Below, in pieces: positions 8,937 to 18,158 of a stretch of DNA of 64,000 nt. The translations under genes were made by a program, and so were the position numbers. Within the stretch, counting starts at the first letter, position 1. Every line of letters starts with the position of its first letter. This DNA is from Burkholderia sp. GAS332 (GTDB lineage Bacteria > Pseudomonadota > Gammaproteobacteria > Burkholderiales > Burkholderiaceae), in contig FSRV01000002.1 in assembly GCA_900142905.1 (NCBI GenBank), forward strand, positions 806,001 to 870,000, in the 5' to 3' direction. The notes beneath the pieces are model-generated. The model did no database searches and was not told the DNA's origin. It saw only the letters and a list, made by a program, of their open reading frames with translations.

Positions 8937-9971
8937 ATGCAGCCTTTGAGTTTTCTTCCCGACAGTTTTGCGGAGTACGAAGATCTCAAGACGATCCTCG
9001 ACCAGGGCAGCGCCAGCTTCGAGATCCGCACCGTCTGCGAGACGACGGTGCGCGGCCGACAATTCGCCGTGCACACCGCGAGCATCGGTTCGACCGATCC
9101 GCTCGCGCCGGCGATCGGCTTTTTTGCCGGCATTCATGGGCTCGAACGGATTGGCTCGCAACTCGTGCTCGATTACATGCGCGCGCTGCTTGCCCGGCTG
9201 GAATGGGATGAGCTGCTGGTCCGGCAATTGCAGTCGATTCGTCTGATCTTTATGCCGATCGTCAATCCGGGCGGTATGTGGGCCTCCACGCGCGCTAATC
9301 CCAACGGTGTCGATCTGATGCGCAATGCGCCGCAGAATGCCGACGAACGCGTGCCGCTGCTCGCCGGCGGCCAGCGGGTGGGCGCATGGCTGCCCTGGTA
9401 TCGCGGCCAGCAAGGCGCGCCGATGGAGCCGGAGGCGGCGGCGCTGCTGCGGGTGGTCGAAACCGACATGGCTGCGCGGCCCTTGAGCATCGCACTCGAC
9501 TGCCACTCGGGTTACGGCTGGCGCGATAGCATCTGGTTTCCTTACGCGCGTACGCGCAAGCTGATGCCGCATCTGCCGGAAATGTACCTGCTGAAAACCA
9601 TGTTCGAGCGCGCGCATCCGCATCATGGCTACGCGTTCGAACCGCAGAGTCACCAGTATCTGTTGCACGGCGATCTGTGGGACTTCGCGTACGACCGTAC
9701 CCCGCCGCCGAACATCCTCCTGCCGATGACACTCGAACTCGGTTCGTGGCTGTGGATCAAGAAGAATCCGCGCCAACTGTTCTCGCGTCAGGGCATGTTC
9801 AATCCGGTGAAGGCGCATCGCACCGCCCGCGTGCTGCGGCGTCATGCGAATCTGCTCGATTTCCTCGCGCGCGCGGCGTACTCGTCACAACGCTGGCTGC
9901 CGCAAGGCAACCGTCGCGAGCAATTGCTGCAAAGCGCGATCGACCATTGGACCCACCCGGAAGCGTCATGA
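8937..9971 (+). CDS. M14-family zinc carboxypeptidase/deacylase
   Basis: The 344-residue protein carries a full M14 zinc site: H67 and E70 in GIHGLERIG, H190 in LDCHSGYG, and the general base E267 in TLELGSW. The NPNGVDLMRN stretch at about 121-130 matches the family's substrate-carboxylate loop (NPxGVDLNRN). There is no signal peptide, so it is probably cytoplasmic. M14 members of this size act on amino acid or peptide conjugates, and the substrate here is unknown. Its TGA overlaps the ATG of the next gene, an alpha/beta hydrolase, so the two are translationally coupled. Confidence 0.8.
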   Translation: MQPLSFLPDSFAEYEDLKTILDQGSASFEIRTVCETTVRGRQFAVHTASIGSTDPLAPAIGFFAGIHGLERIGSQLVLDYMRALLARLEWDELLVRQLQSIRLIFMPIVNPGGMWASTRANPNGVDLMRNAPQNADERVPLLAGGQRVGAWLPWYRGQQGAPMEPEAAALLRVVETDMAARPLSIALDCHSGYGWRDSIWFPYARTRKLMPHLPEMYLLKTMFERAHPHHGYAFEPQSHQYLLHGDLWDFAYDRTPPPNILLPMTLELGSWLWIKKNPRQLFSRQGMFNPVKAHRTARVLRRHANLLDFLARAAYSSQRWLPQGNRREQLLQSAIDHWTHPEAS

Positions 9972-10744
9972 GCACGTGGATTCTGTTGCGTGGACTGACG
10001 CGCGAAACACGCCATTGGGGCCGGTTGCCTGGCGTGCTGCGCGAGGTGATCGGCACGGATCGCCTGCTGCTGCTCGATCTGCTGGGCAACGGTGAGTTCG
10101 CGCACTTGCGCGCGCCGGCTGCGGTCGAGGATATGGTGGGTTTCGTACGGATTGCTGCGTTGCAAACCGGAGCAACCGGGCCCTATCGCGTGCTGGCGAT
10201 GTCGCTTGGCGGCATGGTGGCGACCGACTGGGCGCAGCGGCATCCCGGCGAGATCGAGCGGCTCGTGCTGATCAATACCAGTATGCGGCCGTTCAGCCAC
10301 ATGCATGAACGCTTGCGTCCATCCGCGTGGCCGGGACTTCTGGGCGTCGCAGCACACTGGCGCGACGCGCCGCGCGCGGAAAGCGGCATTCATCGGCTGA
10401 CGTGCAATTACGTCGAAACGCTGGGCGCCGATCTCGACGCATGGAGCGACATTCGCCGGAGCGCGCCGGTGAGCCGGGGCAATGCGTTACGGCAGCTCTG
10501 GGCCGCCGCGCGCTTTCGTGCGGCGGCAGCGAAACCGCCTTGCCCGTTGCTGATTCTCTCTTCGCGCGCCGACAAGCTGGTCAACCCGGTGTGTTCAGCG
10601 AAGCTCGCGGCGGCGTGGGGCGCAGCGCATCGCGAGCATCCCTGGGCCGGTCACGACCTGCCGCACGACGACCCGGCGTGGACCAGCGAACAGGTTCGCG
10701 CGTGGCTGAGGCAAGCGCCCGGCGAGCCGCAGGCCGCGCTTTGA
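9968..10744 (+). CDS. Alpha/beta hydrolase
   Basis: The 258-residue protein starts MSTWILLRGLTRETRHWG. It has the nucleophile elbow AMSLGGM, an Asp in SSRADKLVNP and the catalytic His in WAGHDLPHDDP, which fits a complete Ser-Asp-His triad. The real start is the ATG at 9968, which overlaps the stop of the M14 gene (ATGA). A longer upstream frame only runs through that gene. The coupling suggests the two hydrolases act in one degradation step or on one substrate class. The reaction is unknown. Confidence 0.78.
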   Translation: MSTWILLRGLTRETRHWGRLPGVLREVIGTDRLLLLDLLGNGEFAHLRAPAAVEDMVGFVRIAALQTGATGPYRVLAMSLGGMVATDWAQRHPGEIERLVLINTSMRPFSHMHERLRPSAWPGLLGVAAHWRDAPRAESGIHRLTCNYVETLGADLDAWSDIRRSAPVSRGNALRQLWAAARFRAAAAKPPCPLLILSSRADKLVNPVCSAKLAAAWGAAHREHPWAGHDLPHDDPAWTSEQVRAWLRQAPGEPQAAL

Positions 10745-10902
10745 ACAGGCCGCAGCGTGGCTGGCGGTGTGTCAACCGGCAGCGGGTATAACCTGAGTGA
10801 GCTCGCGCATCGCTTTCCGGGCGGCAGGTGCATAATCCCCGTTCAGACGATGCATGCGAATCAAGCGATACTCGCTATTGCCGCCCGCCCGGGGAGTTGA
10901 TC

Positions 10903-13900
10903 ATGCAAGCAAAGAATGAAGAAGCCGTCACGCACCTGCTGAACGATGTCCTCGAATTTGCGCGTGGACGCCTGCCGGAGCCGACCTTCAACGTCGTCGA
11001 GCCCTTCCTGCGGCACTACTACGATTTCGTCGACGCCGACGATCTGCAAAGCCGCGCGATTGCCGATCTTTACGGCGCGGCGCTTGCGCACTGGCAAACC
11101 GCGCAGCGCTTCGTGCCTGGCAGCGAACGGCTGCGCGTCTACAACCCGATACTCGAACAGCATGGCTGGCATTCCGATCACACGGTGATCGAGATCGTCA
11201 ACGACGACATGCCGTTTCTGGTCGATTCGGTGTCGATGGCGGTCAACCGCCTCGGGCTTGCGCTGCATTCAGTCGTGCATCCGGTGTTTCGCATCTGGCG
11301 CGGGCCGGATGGCAGCATTGTGCGCGTGGGCCAGGGCGCTGAAGATGCCGCCGATGCGCGCTCGCAGCTTGCCTCGTTTATTCACTTCGAAGTCGATCGT
11401 TGCGGCGACGCAGCGAAGCTCGACGCATTGCGTGACGAGATCGCCAGGGTGCTGCGCGACGTGCGCGCCGCCGTGGAAGACTGGCCGAAGATCGTCGAAC
11501 TCGCGCGCGTCACGGTCAAAGGCATGAAGACCGGCGAGGCGGGGCCGGAAGGTGTCGAGGCCCGCGCGTTCCTCGAATGGATGGTGGCCGATCATTTCAC
11601 CTTTCTCGGCCAGCGTGACTATGAATTGGTGCAGCACGGCAGCGGTTTTGGCTTGCGCGCTGTGCCGGGCTCCGGGCTCGGCATTCTGCGTGACGCGCCG
11701 CAGCCCGCCGGCGCGGCCGAAGTCACGCCGTTGCCACCCGCGGCCGCCGATATCATCACCGGATCGTCGCCCATTTTTCTGACCAAGGCAAACTCGCGCG
11801 CCACGGTGCACCGGCCGGGCTATCTGGATTACGTTGGCATCAAGCTGACCGGTGCGGATGGCAAGACGATCGGCGAGCGGCGTTTTATCGGCCTGTATAC
11901 GTCGACCGCGTACCTGGTGTCGGCCTCGGAGATTCCGATCGTGCGGCGCAAATGCGCGAACATCGTGCGGCGGGCCGGTTTTCTGCCGAAGGGCCACCTG
12001 GCCAAATCACTGGTGACGGTGCTCGAAACCTATCCGCGCGACGAACTCTTTCAAGCCGACGAGGACCAGCTCTACGATATCGCGCTGGGTGTGCTGCGTT
12101 TGCAGGAGCATCAGCGCACGCGTCTGTTCGTGCGGCGTGACCGCTTTGACCGCTTCGTGTCGTGTCTCGTGTTCGTGCCGCGCGACAAGTACAACACCGA
12201 TATGCGGCAGCGCATTGCCAACCTGCTGGTCGATGCATTCAACGGGGAAAGTGTCGAATTCACGCCGCTGTTGTCGGAGTCGACGCTCGCGCGCATTCAC
12301 TTTGTCGTGCATGCGAAACCGGGTGGCATGCCCAATGTCGATACGCGTGAACTCGAAGCGCGGCTCGTTCAGGTCACGCGCCGCTGGCAGGACGATCTCG
12401 CTGACGCATTGCTTGACGCATTTGGCGAGGAGCAGGGCAACCGCCTGCTGCAACACTATGCGGATTCGTTTCCTCCTGGCTATCGTGACGATTATCCGGC
12501 CCGTACCGCGGTGCGCGATATCGAGTTGATCGAACGCGTGCAGGGCACGGAGCGGCTCGCGATGAACCTGTATCGCCCGATCGAAGCGGGGCCGCGCGCG
12601 TTTCGTTTCAAGGTTTATCGTGCCGGCTTGCCCATTGCCTTGTCGCGCAGCTTGCCGATGCTCGAACATCTCGGCGTGCGTGTCGATGAAGAACGGCCTT
12701 ATCTGATCGAAGCACTCGACGCCACGCCTGCGTGGATTCACGACTTCGGCCTCGAACTCGCGGACGATGCGGAGTTCGATATCGAACGCGTGAAGGATCT
12801 TTTCGAAGATGCGTTCGAACAGGTGTGGACCGGCGGCATCGAAAGCGACGATTTCAACCGTCTGGTGTTGCGCGCGCAACTGAATGCACGCGAGGTGACG
12901 ATTCTGCGTGCTTATGCCAAGTACCTGAGGCAAGTGGGGTCGACCTTCAGCGACGCCTATATTGAACGCGCGGTCACCGGCAATCCGGGGATCGCCCGCA
13001 TGCTGGTGGAATTGTTCATTGCGCGCTTCGATCCGGCGCTCGGCGATACGCGCGAGGCACGCGTCGACGGTTTGTTGAAGAGGATCGACAGCGCGCTCGA
13101 TCAGGTGCCGAATCTCGACGAGGACCGGATACTCCGGCAATTCCTCGGCGTCATCAAGGCCACGCAGCGCACGAACTACTATCGTTTCGACGCCGACGGC
13201 CATCCGAAGCCCTATCTGTCGTTCAAATTCAATCCCGCGCAGGTGCCCGGTTTGCCTGAACCGAAGCCGATGTTCGAGATCTGGGTGTACTCGCCGCGTG
13301 TGGAAGGCGTGCATTTGCGCGGCGGCCGGGTCGCGCGCGGCGGGCTGCGCTGGTCGGATCGGCGAGAGGACTTCCGCACGGAAGTGCTCGGCTTGATGAA
13401 GGCGCAGATGGTGAAGAACGTGGTGATCGTGCCGGTCGGCTCCAAAGGTGGTTTTGTCGTGAAGAATCCGCCGCCGCCGACCGAACGCGACGCGTGGATG
13501 CGCGAAGGCATCGCCTGCTATCAGACGTTCCTGCGCGGGCTGCTCGATCTGACCGACAACCTCGCGGGCACGACGGTGGTGCCGCCGCCGGACGTGGTGC
13601 GGCATGACCCCGATGATCCCTACCTGGTGGTCGCCGCCGACAAGGGCACCGCCACGTTCTCCGACTACGCGAACGCCATCTCACAGGCGTACGGCTTCTG
13701 GCTCGACGACGCCTTTGCGTCGGGCGGTTCGGTCGGCTATGACCACAAGAAAATGGCGATCACGGCGCGTGGCGCGTGGGAGTCGGTCAAGCGGCACTTC
13801 CGCGAAATGGGTGTTGACACACAGGCGACCGACTTCACGGTGGTCGGTGTCGGCGATATGTCGGGCGATGTTTTTGGCAACGGCATGCTGCTGTCGCCGC

Positions 13901-15747
13901 ATATCAAGCTGGTCGCTGCGTTCGATCATCGGCATATCTTTCTCGATCCGAATCCCGATCCTGCGGTAAGCCTTGCCGAGCGTGGGCGCCTTTTCATGCT
14001 CGATCGGTCGAGCTGGGCGGATTACGATCCGTCGATGATCTCGGCCGGAGGCGGCGTGTTTCCGCGTACGGCCAAGACGATTCCGTTGTCTCCGGCGGTA
14101 CAGTCGGTACTCGGTATCAGCGCCCCGGCGCTCGCGCCCACTGAACTCATGCGCGCGATTTTTCAGGCGCCGGTTGACCTGCTCTACAACGGCGGCATCG
14201 GCACCTATGTGAAGGCGAGCCGCGAAACGCATCAGCAGGTCGGCGACCGCGCCAATGATGCGATCCGCGTCAACGGCGCCGATTTGCGCTGCAAGGTCGT
14301 AGCGGAAGGCGGCAATCTCGGTCTCACGCAACTCGGACGCATTGAATTCGCGCAGCGCGGCGGCCGCATCAATACCGATGCGATCGACAACTCCGCCGGT
14401 GTCGACTGTTCGGATCACGAGGTCAACATCAAGATTCTGCTGGGCTTGGTCGTTTCCGACGGCGAAATGACCGAGAAGCAGCGCAATGCGCTGCTCGCGG
14501 AGATGACCGATGAAGTCGGCCTGCTCGTCTTGCAGGACAACTATTACCAGACCCAGGCACTTTCGATTGCGGGCCGCTATGGCGTCGAATTGCTCGACGC
14601 CGAAGCGCGCCTGATGCGTTACCTCGAACGCGCAGGCCGGCTGAATCGCGTGATCGAGTTCTTGCCGACCGATGAAGAAGTCGCCGAACGCCAGGCGGCG
14701 AAGCAAGGGCTGACCACGCCAGAACGCGCCGTGTTGCTGGCCTATAGCAAGATGTGGCTGTACGACGCACTGCTCGAATCGTCGATGCCGGAAGACCCGC
14801 TCGTCAGCGATTTGCTGGTCGAATATTTTCCGAAGCCGTTGCGGCAGCGCTTTAGCGAACCGATGCAACGCCACCCGTTGCGGCGCGAAATCCTTGCCAC
14901 GCATTTGACCAATGCGTTGGTGAATCGCGTGGGCTGCGAGTTTGTGCATCGCCTGATGGAAGAGACCGATGCGCAGCCTGGCGACATCGTGCGAGCCTGC
15001 ATCATGGCGCGCGACGTGTTCGATCTCGACGACGTATGGCGCAGTATCGACGCACTCGATAACCGTGTCGCCGACGATGTGCAGGCGCGCATGTTCGTCG
15101 AAGTGGCGCGGGTCGTCGAACGTTCGGCGCTGTGGTTCCTGCGGCAGTTGCAATCGGGCGCGGTCAGCGACGGCGATGTCGCCGGCTTGCTCGCACGCTG
15201 TCGCGACGCGGCGCAACGCCTTGCGCCGCAATGGCCCGCCCTGCTGCCGACCGCCGATCTCGAAGCGCTGTCCGAGCGGCAACGCATGCTTGTGGACGCC
15301 GGTGTCGATAGCGAACTGGCAGTGCGAATTGCAGCCGGCAGCGATATCTCGGCGGCTTTGCTCGACATTGCCGAGGTGTCGTCGACCTGCGGGCGCAGTC
15401 TCGAACTCGTGGCGGGTGTCTATTTCGCGCTCGGCACGCTGCTGAACTATGGCTGGATCAGCGAGCGCGCGTCCGCCCTGTCGGCGCCCACGCACTGGGA
15501 CATGCTGGCGCGCGCCACAGCGCTGGCCGAGTTCGCCCGCCTGAAACGCGCGTTGACCACGAGCGCGCTGACCGGCGCCGACGAAGCGTCCACGCCGGAT
15601 GCGCTGGTTCATACGTGGCGTGAGAAGCGCGCCGCGCAATTGGAACGTTATGCGCGCCTGCTTGCCGATCTGCGGGCCACGGGCGGCGCGAGCTTGTCGA
15701 TGCTGCTGGTGATCGTGCGTGAGATGGCGGCGCTCGAAAGGGCCTAG
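10903..15747 (+). CDS. NAD-specific glutamate dehydrogenase, large (180-kDa) class
   Basis: The 1,614-residue protein belongs to the very large bacterial NAD-GDH class, which oxidises glutamate to 2-oxoglutarate and ammonia in catabolism. The catalytic core at about residues 790-1250 shows GGLRWSDRREDFRTEVLGLM, VGSKGGFVVK, the nucleotide-binding GVGDMSGDVFGNGMLLS and KVVAEGGNLGLTQLGR. Long N- and C-terminal regions typical of the class carry ACT-like and helical domains. The ATG at 10903 is preceded by GGGGAG and begins MQAKNEEAVTHLLNDVL. Length and motifs look intact. Confidence 0.93.
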   Translation: MQAKNEEAVTHLLNDVLEFARGRLPEPTFNVVEPFLRHYYDFVDADDLQSRAIADLYGAALAHWQTAQRFVPGSERLRVYNPILEQHGWHSDHTVIEIVNDDMPFLVDSVSMAVNRLGLALHSVVHPVFRIWRGPDGSIVRVGQGAEDAADARSQLASFIHFEVDRCGDAAKLDALRDEIARVLRDVRAAVEDWPKIVELARVTVKGMKTGEAGPEGVEARAFLEWMVADHFTFLGQRDYELVQHGSGFGLRAVPGSGLGILRDAPQPAGAAEVTPLPPAAADIITGSSPIFLTKANSRATVHRPGYLDYVGIKLTGADGKTIGERRFIGLYTSTAYLVSASEIPIVRRKCANIVRRAGFLPKGHLAKSLVTVLETYPRDELFQADEDQLYDIALGVLRLQEHQRTRLFVRRDRFDRFVSCLVFVPRDKYNTDMRQRIANLLVDAFNGESVEFTPLLSESTLARIHFVVHAKPGGMPNVDTRELEARLVQVTRRWQDDLADALLDAFGEEQGNRLLQHYADSFPPGYRDDYPARTAVRDIELIERVQGTERLAMNLYRPIEAGPRAFRFKVYRAGLPIALSRSLPMLEHLGVRVDEERPYLIEALDATPAWIHDFGLELADDAEFDIERVKDLFEDAFEQVWTGGIESDDFNRLVLRAQLNAREVTILRAYAKYLRQVGSTFSDAYIERAVTGNPGIARMLVELFIARFDPALGDTREARVDGLLKRIDSALDQVPNLDEDRILRQFLGVIKATQRTNYYRFDADGHPKPYLSFKFNPAQVPGLPEPKPMFEIWVYSPRVEGVHLRGGRVARGGLRWSDRREDFRTEVLGLMKAQMVKNVVIVPVGSKGGFVVKNPPPPTERDAWMREGIACYQTFLRGLLDLTDNLAGTTVVPPPDVVRHDPDDPYLVVAADKGTATFSDYANAISQAYGFWLDDAFASGGSVGYDHKKMAITARGAWESVKRHFREMGVDTQATDFTVVGVGDMSGDVFGNGMLLSPHIKLVAAFDHRHIFLDPNPDPAVSLAERGRLFMLDRSSWADYDPSMISAGGGVFPRTAKTIPLSPAVQSVLGISAPALAPTELMRAIFQAPVDLLYNGGIGTYVKASRETHQQVGDRANDAIRVNGADLRCKVVAEGGNLGLTQLGRIEFAQRGGRINTDAIDNSAGVDCSDHEVNIKILLGLVVSDGEMTEKQRNALLAEMTDEVGLLVLQDNYYQTQALSIAGRYGVELLDAEARLMRYLERAGRLNRVIEFLPTDEEVAERQAAKQGLTTPERAVLLAYSKMWLYDALLESSMPEDPLVSDLLVEYFPKPLRQRFSEPMQRHPLRREILATHLTNALVNRVGCEFVHRLMEETDAQPGDIVRACIMARDVFDLDDVWRSIDALDNRVADDVQARMFVEVARVVERSALWFLRQLQSGAVSDGDVAGLLARCRDAAQRLAPQWPALLPTADLEALSERQRMLVDAGVDSELAVRIAAGSDISAALLDIAEVSSTCGRSLELVAGVYFALGTLLNYGWISERASALSAPTHWDMLARATALAEFARLKRALTTSALTGADEASTPDALVHTWREKRAAQLERYARLLADLRATGGASLSMLLVIVREMAALERA

Positions 15748-15792
15748 CACAACGGACGGCGGGCGAGGGTAGGGGCGCGGCATACGTCACGG

Positions 15793-15819
15793 AACCCGGC
15801 GAAAAACAGCGCCGGGGTT
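15793..15819 (+). terminator. Hairpin after the NAD-GDH gene, possible terminator
   Basis: AACCCGGCG (15793-15801) pairs with CGCCGGGGTT (15810-15819), with one bulged G, 45 bp after the GDH stop. There is no following T-run, so it may act as a 3' end stabiliser or weak terminator. Confidence 0.35.
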
Positions 15820-15903
15820 GGACGCATGCCGCCTGGCATGTCCATAATACGGACCATTGCCAACCGAAAGCGCACTGCAAACTCACGGACCCCATCCACG
15901 ACG

Positions 15904-16809
15904 ATGAAAGAAGAATCGCCGAAAGCCATTTTCTACGCGCTCGCCGCCAACCTCGGCATCGCCATTTGCAAGTTCGCTGCTGCCACGTTCACCGGGTCCG
16001 GTTCGATGTTCGCCGAAGCCATCCACTCGACCGCCGACTGCGGTAACCAGTTGCTGCTGCTATTCGGCTTGCGTGAAGCGCGCAAGCCCGCGAGCCCGTT
16101 GCATCCCATGGGCAGTGGCCGCGAGATCAATTTCTATTCGCTGCTGGTGGCGTTGCTGCTGTTCTTTGTCGGCGGCGCGTTTTCGGTGTACGAGGGCGTG
16201 CATCGTCTATTTGCGCGTGAGCCTTTGCAGCATGCATATGTGGCGCTCATCGTACTCGGCGTTTCGGTGGTGCTCGAAGCCCTTTCGTTGTGGGGCGCGG
16301 TTAAGGAAATCCGCAAGACGCATCCCGACAAAAGCCTGTGGCGCTGGTTTCGCGAAACGCGCGAGTCCGAACTGCTGGTGGTGGCCGGTGAGGACATCGC
16401 TGCGTTAGCGGGTCTTGCGATGGCTTTCGTCGCGGTGTTGCTGACGATGGTGACCGGCAATCCCGTCTATGACGCATGGGGCTCCATCGGCGTGGGTGTG
16501 TTGCTGATGGTGATTGCGTGGCTGGTAGCGCGCGAAGTGAAGTCGATGATCGTCGGCGAATCGGCGAGCCCGGAAGTGCGCCGCGCGATCGAGGCGCATC
16601 TGCGCACGCGGTCGGAGATCCGCAGCATCATCAACATGATTACGCTGCAGTGGGGCCGTCACGTGGTGGTCGCGGTGCAGGCGGAAATGATCGACTACGC
16701 GAGCGGCCGCGCGATGGTCGATGCGATCAACGTGATCGAAGCGGACTTGCAGGCGGCGTTTCCGCAAGTGCGCTGGGTGTTTTTTGAACCGGACGTGCCG
16801 CGGGTTTAA
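15904..16809 (+). CDS. Cation diffusion facilitator (CDF) family metal exporter
   Basis: The 301-residue membrane protein has about six membrane segments and a C-terminal cytoplasmic domain. FAEAIHSTADCGNQLLLLFG in segment 2 carries the H-S-x-A-D metal-site pattern of CDF transporters, and GEDIAALAGLAMAF in segment 5 gives the second acidic motif. Such proteins export Zn, Mn or Fe in exchange for protons. I chose the ATG at 15904 (MKEESPKAIFYALAAN) because the upstream extension is basic and of low similarity to the family. The metal cannot be assigned. Confidence 0.82.
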   Translation: MKEESPKAIFYALAANLGIAICKFAAATFTGSGSMFAEAIHSTADCGNQLLLLFGLREARKPASPLHPMGSGREINFYSLLVALLLFFVGGAFSVYEGVHRLFAREPLQHAYVALIVLGVSVVLEALSLWGAVKEIRKTHPDKSLWRWFRETRESELLVVAGEDIAALAGLAMAFVAVLLTMVTGNPVYDAWGSIGVGVLLMVIAWLVAREVKSMIVGESASPEVRRAIEAHLRTRSEIRSIINMITLQWGRHVVVAVQAEMIDYASGRAMVDAINVIEADLQAAFPQVRWVFFEPDVPRV

Positions 16810-16846
16810 TGCGTTGTTTCGCTTGTGGGCTACGTCCGGCGTATCC

Positions 16847-16860
16847 GGGGGGGGGGGGGG
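16847..16860. repeat. Run of 14 guanines
   Basis: An uninterrupted G14 tract lies 37 bp after the CDF stop, between convergent genes. It is outside any credible coding region. Such a tract is prone to slippage and to sequencing error. Confidence 0.9.
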
Positions 16861-16932
16861 CGGTGGACTTCGGTCAGGTTCTCCCTCGCTAAGGCACCGC
16901 CTTTTGCGTTCGCTGACCGGTGCATTTGCCGC

Positions 16933-17913
16933 TTATTTGAAGCCGGCCACCGCGTGCGGCACGTACAGTTCTTCCAGTTGACGGATTTCTTCCGCGCTCA
17001 GATTCAGCGACAGTGCCGCGACCGCATCGTCCAGGTGATGCAGTTTGGTTGCGCCGACGATAGGCGCGGTGATCGGCTTCTTCTGCAACACCCAGGCTAG
17101 CGCGACTTGCGCACGCGGCACACCGCGTTCCTTGGCAATCTGGCTGACCCGCTCCACGATCCGGCGATCCGCGTCTTCGGTGTGCGCGTACAGCGTGCGA
17201 CCGAATTCGTCGGTCTCGGAGCGCGCGCTTTCGGTGTTCCAGTCGCGCGTCAGGCGTCCGCGTGCCAACGGACTCCACGGAATGACGCCGATGCCTTCAC
17301 TTTCGCACAGCGGCAGCATCTCGCGCTCTTCTTCGCGATACAGCAGATTCACGTAGTTCTGCATCGTCACGAAGCGCGTCCAGCCATTGCGTTCAGCCAC
17401 GTGCAAGGCCTTGGCGAACTGCCACGCATACATCGACGATGCACCGATATAGCGCGCCTTGCCCGCTTTCACGACATCGTGCAGGGCTTCCATGGTTTCT
17501 TCGATCGGCGTGCCGTAGTCCCAGCGGTGGATCTGATACAGATCGACGTAATCCGTACCGAGGCGCCTCAAGCTGTTGTCGATTTCCGCCATGATTGCTT
17601 TGCGCGACAGGCCCGCGCCGTTCGGGCCCGGATGCATGCGGCTATTCACCTTGGTGGCCAGCACGATCTCGTCGCGCTTCGAAAAGTCCTTCAGCGCACG
17701 GCCGACGATTTCTTCGCTCGTGCCGTCCGAATAAACGTTGGCGGTATCGAAGAAATTGATGCCGTGGTCGAGCGCCTGCTTGATAAAGGGGCGCGCAGCT
17801 TCATCATCGAGCGACCAGGGGTGGGTGCCGCGAGCGGGCACGCCGTAGCTCATGCAGCCGAGACAAAGACGCGATACATCGAGGCCGGTGCGGCCGAGTT
17901 TCACATAATCCAT
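16933..17913 (-). CDS. Aldo/keto reductase
   Basis: The 326-residue TIM-barrel oxidoreductase begins MDYVKLGRTGLDVSRLCLGCMSYG. It has the catalytic pattern FDTANVYSDG (Asp, Tyr), ATKV (Lys) and YQIHRWD (His), plus the NADPH-site end GATKLHHLDDAV. Members reduce aldehydes and ketones with NADPH. It resembles the YajO/AKR11-14 kind, but the substrate is not known. The start has an AGGAG site. It appears monocistronic. Confidence 0.88.
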   Translation of the reverse strand: MDYVKLGRTGLDVSRLCLGCMSYGVPARGTHPWSLDDEAARPFIKQALDHGINFFDTANVYSDGTSEEIVGRALKDFSKRDEIVLATKVNSRMHPGPNGAGLSRKAIMAEIDNSLRRLGTDYVDLYQIHRWDYGTPIEETMEALHDVVKAGKARYIGASSMYAWQFAKALHVAERNGWTRFVTMQNYVNLLYREEEREMLPLCESEGIGVIPWSPLARGRLTRDWNTESARSETDEFGRTLYAHTEDADRRIVERVSQIAKERGVPRAQVALAWVLQKKPITAPIVGATKLHHLDDAVAALSLNLSAEEIRQLEELYVPHAVAGFK

Positions 17914-18158
17914 CGTGGTGCTCCTGTGGGGAAGTGCACAAACGCGCTGCGAGCTGAAGGCTCTCCATTATAGGAAGGGACGCGTTGCCGTGCTGAGGCG
18001 CCGGCGGGCTGACCGGACGCGCGAGTCGGCGGGTTTCAATCGCGGCGCATGAAATGCCACAAGACGTAGTGGAAAATAATTTCTTCACATCTATACTTCT
18101 TTCGGCTTGAAAGCGGCCCCTCTCCCAATCCGCATCACAAGAAAAAGGAAGGATCACG

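Noticed and set aside
9677..9967. N-terminal extension of the alpha/beta hydrolase
   Set aside because: It lies wholly within the M14 gene in another frame; ATG 9968 gives a normal hydrolase start coupled to the upstream stop.
10828..10902. Upstream GTG start of NAD-GDH adding 25 residues
   Set aside because: It has no ribosome site, while the ATG at 10903 has GGGGAG and fits the family start.
12007..13605. 532-residue minus-strand frame inside the NAD-GDH gene
   Set aside because: It is antisense to a gene with strong family motifs; its His/Arg-rich composition is typical of GC-rich shadows.
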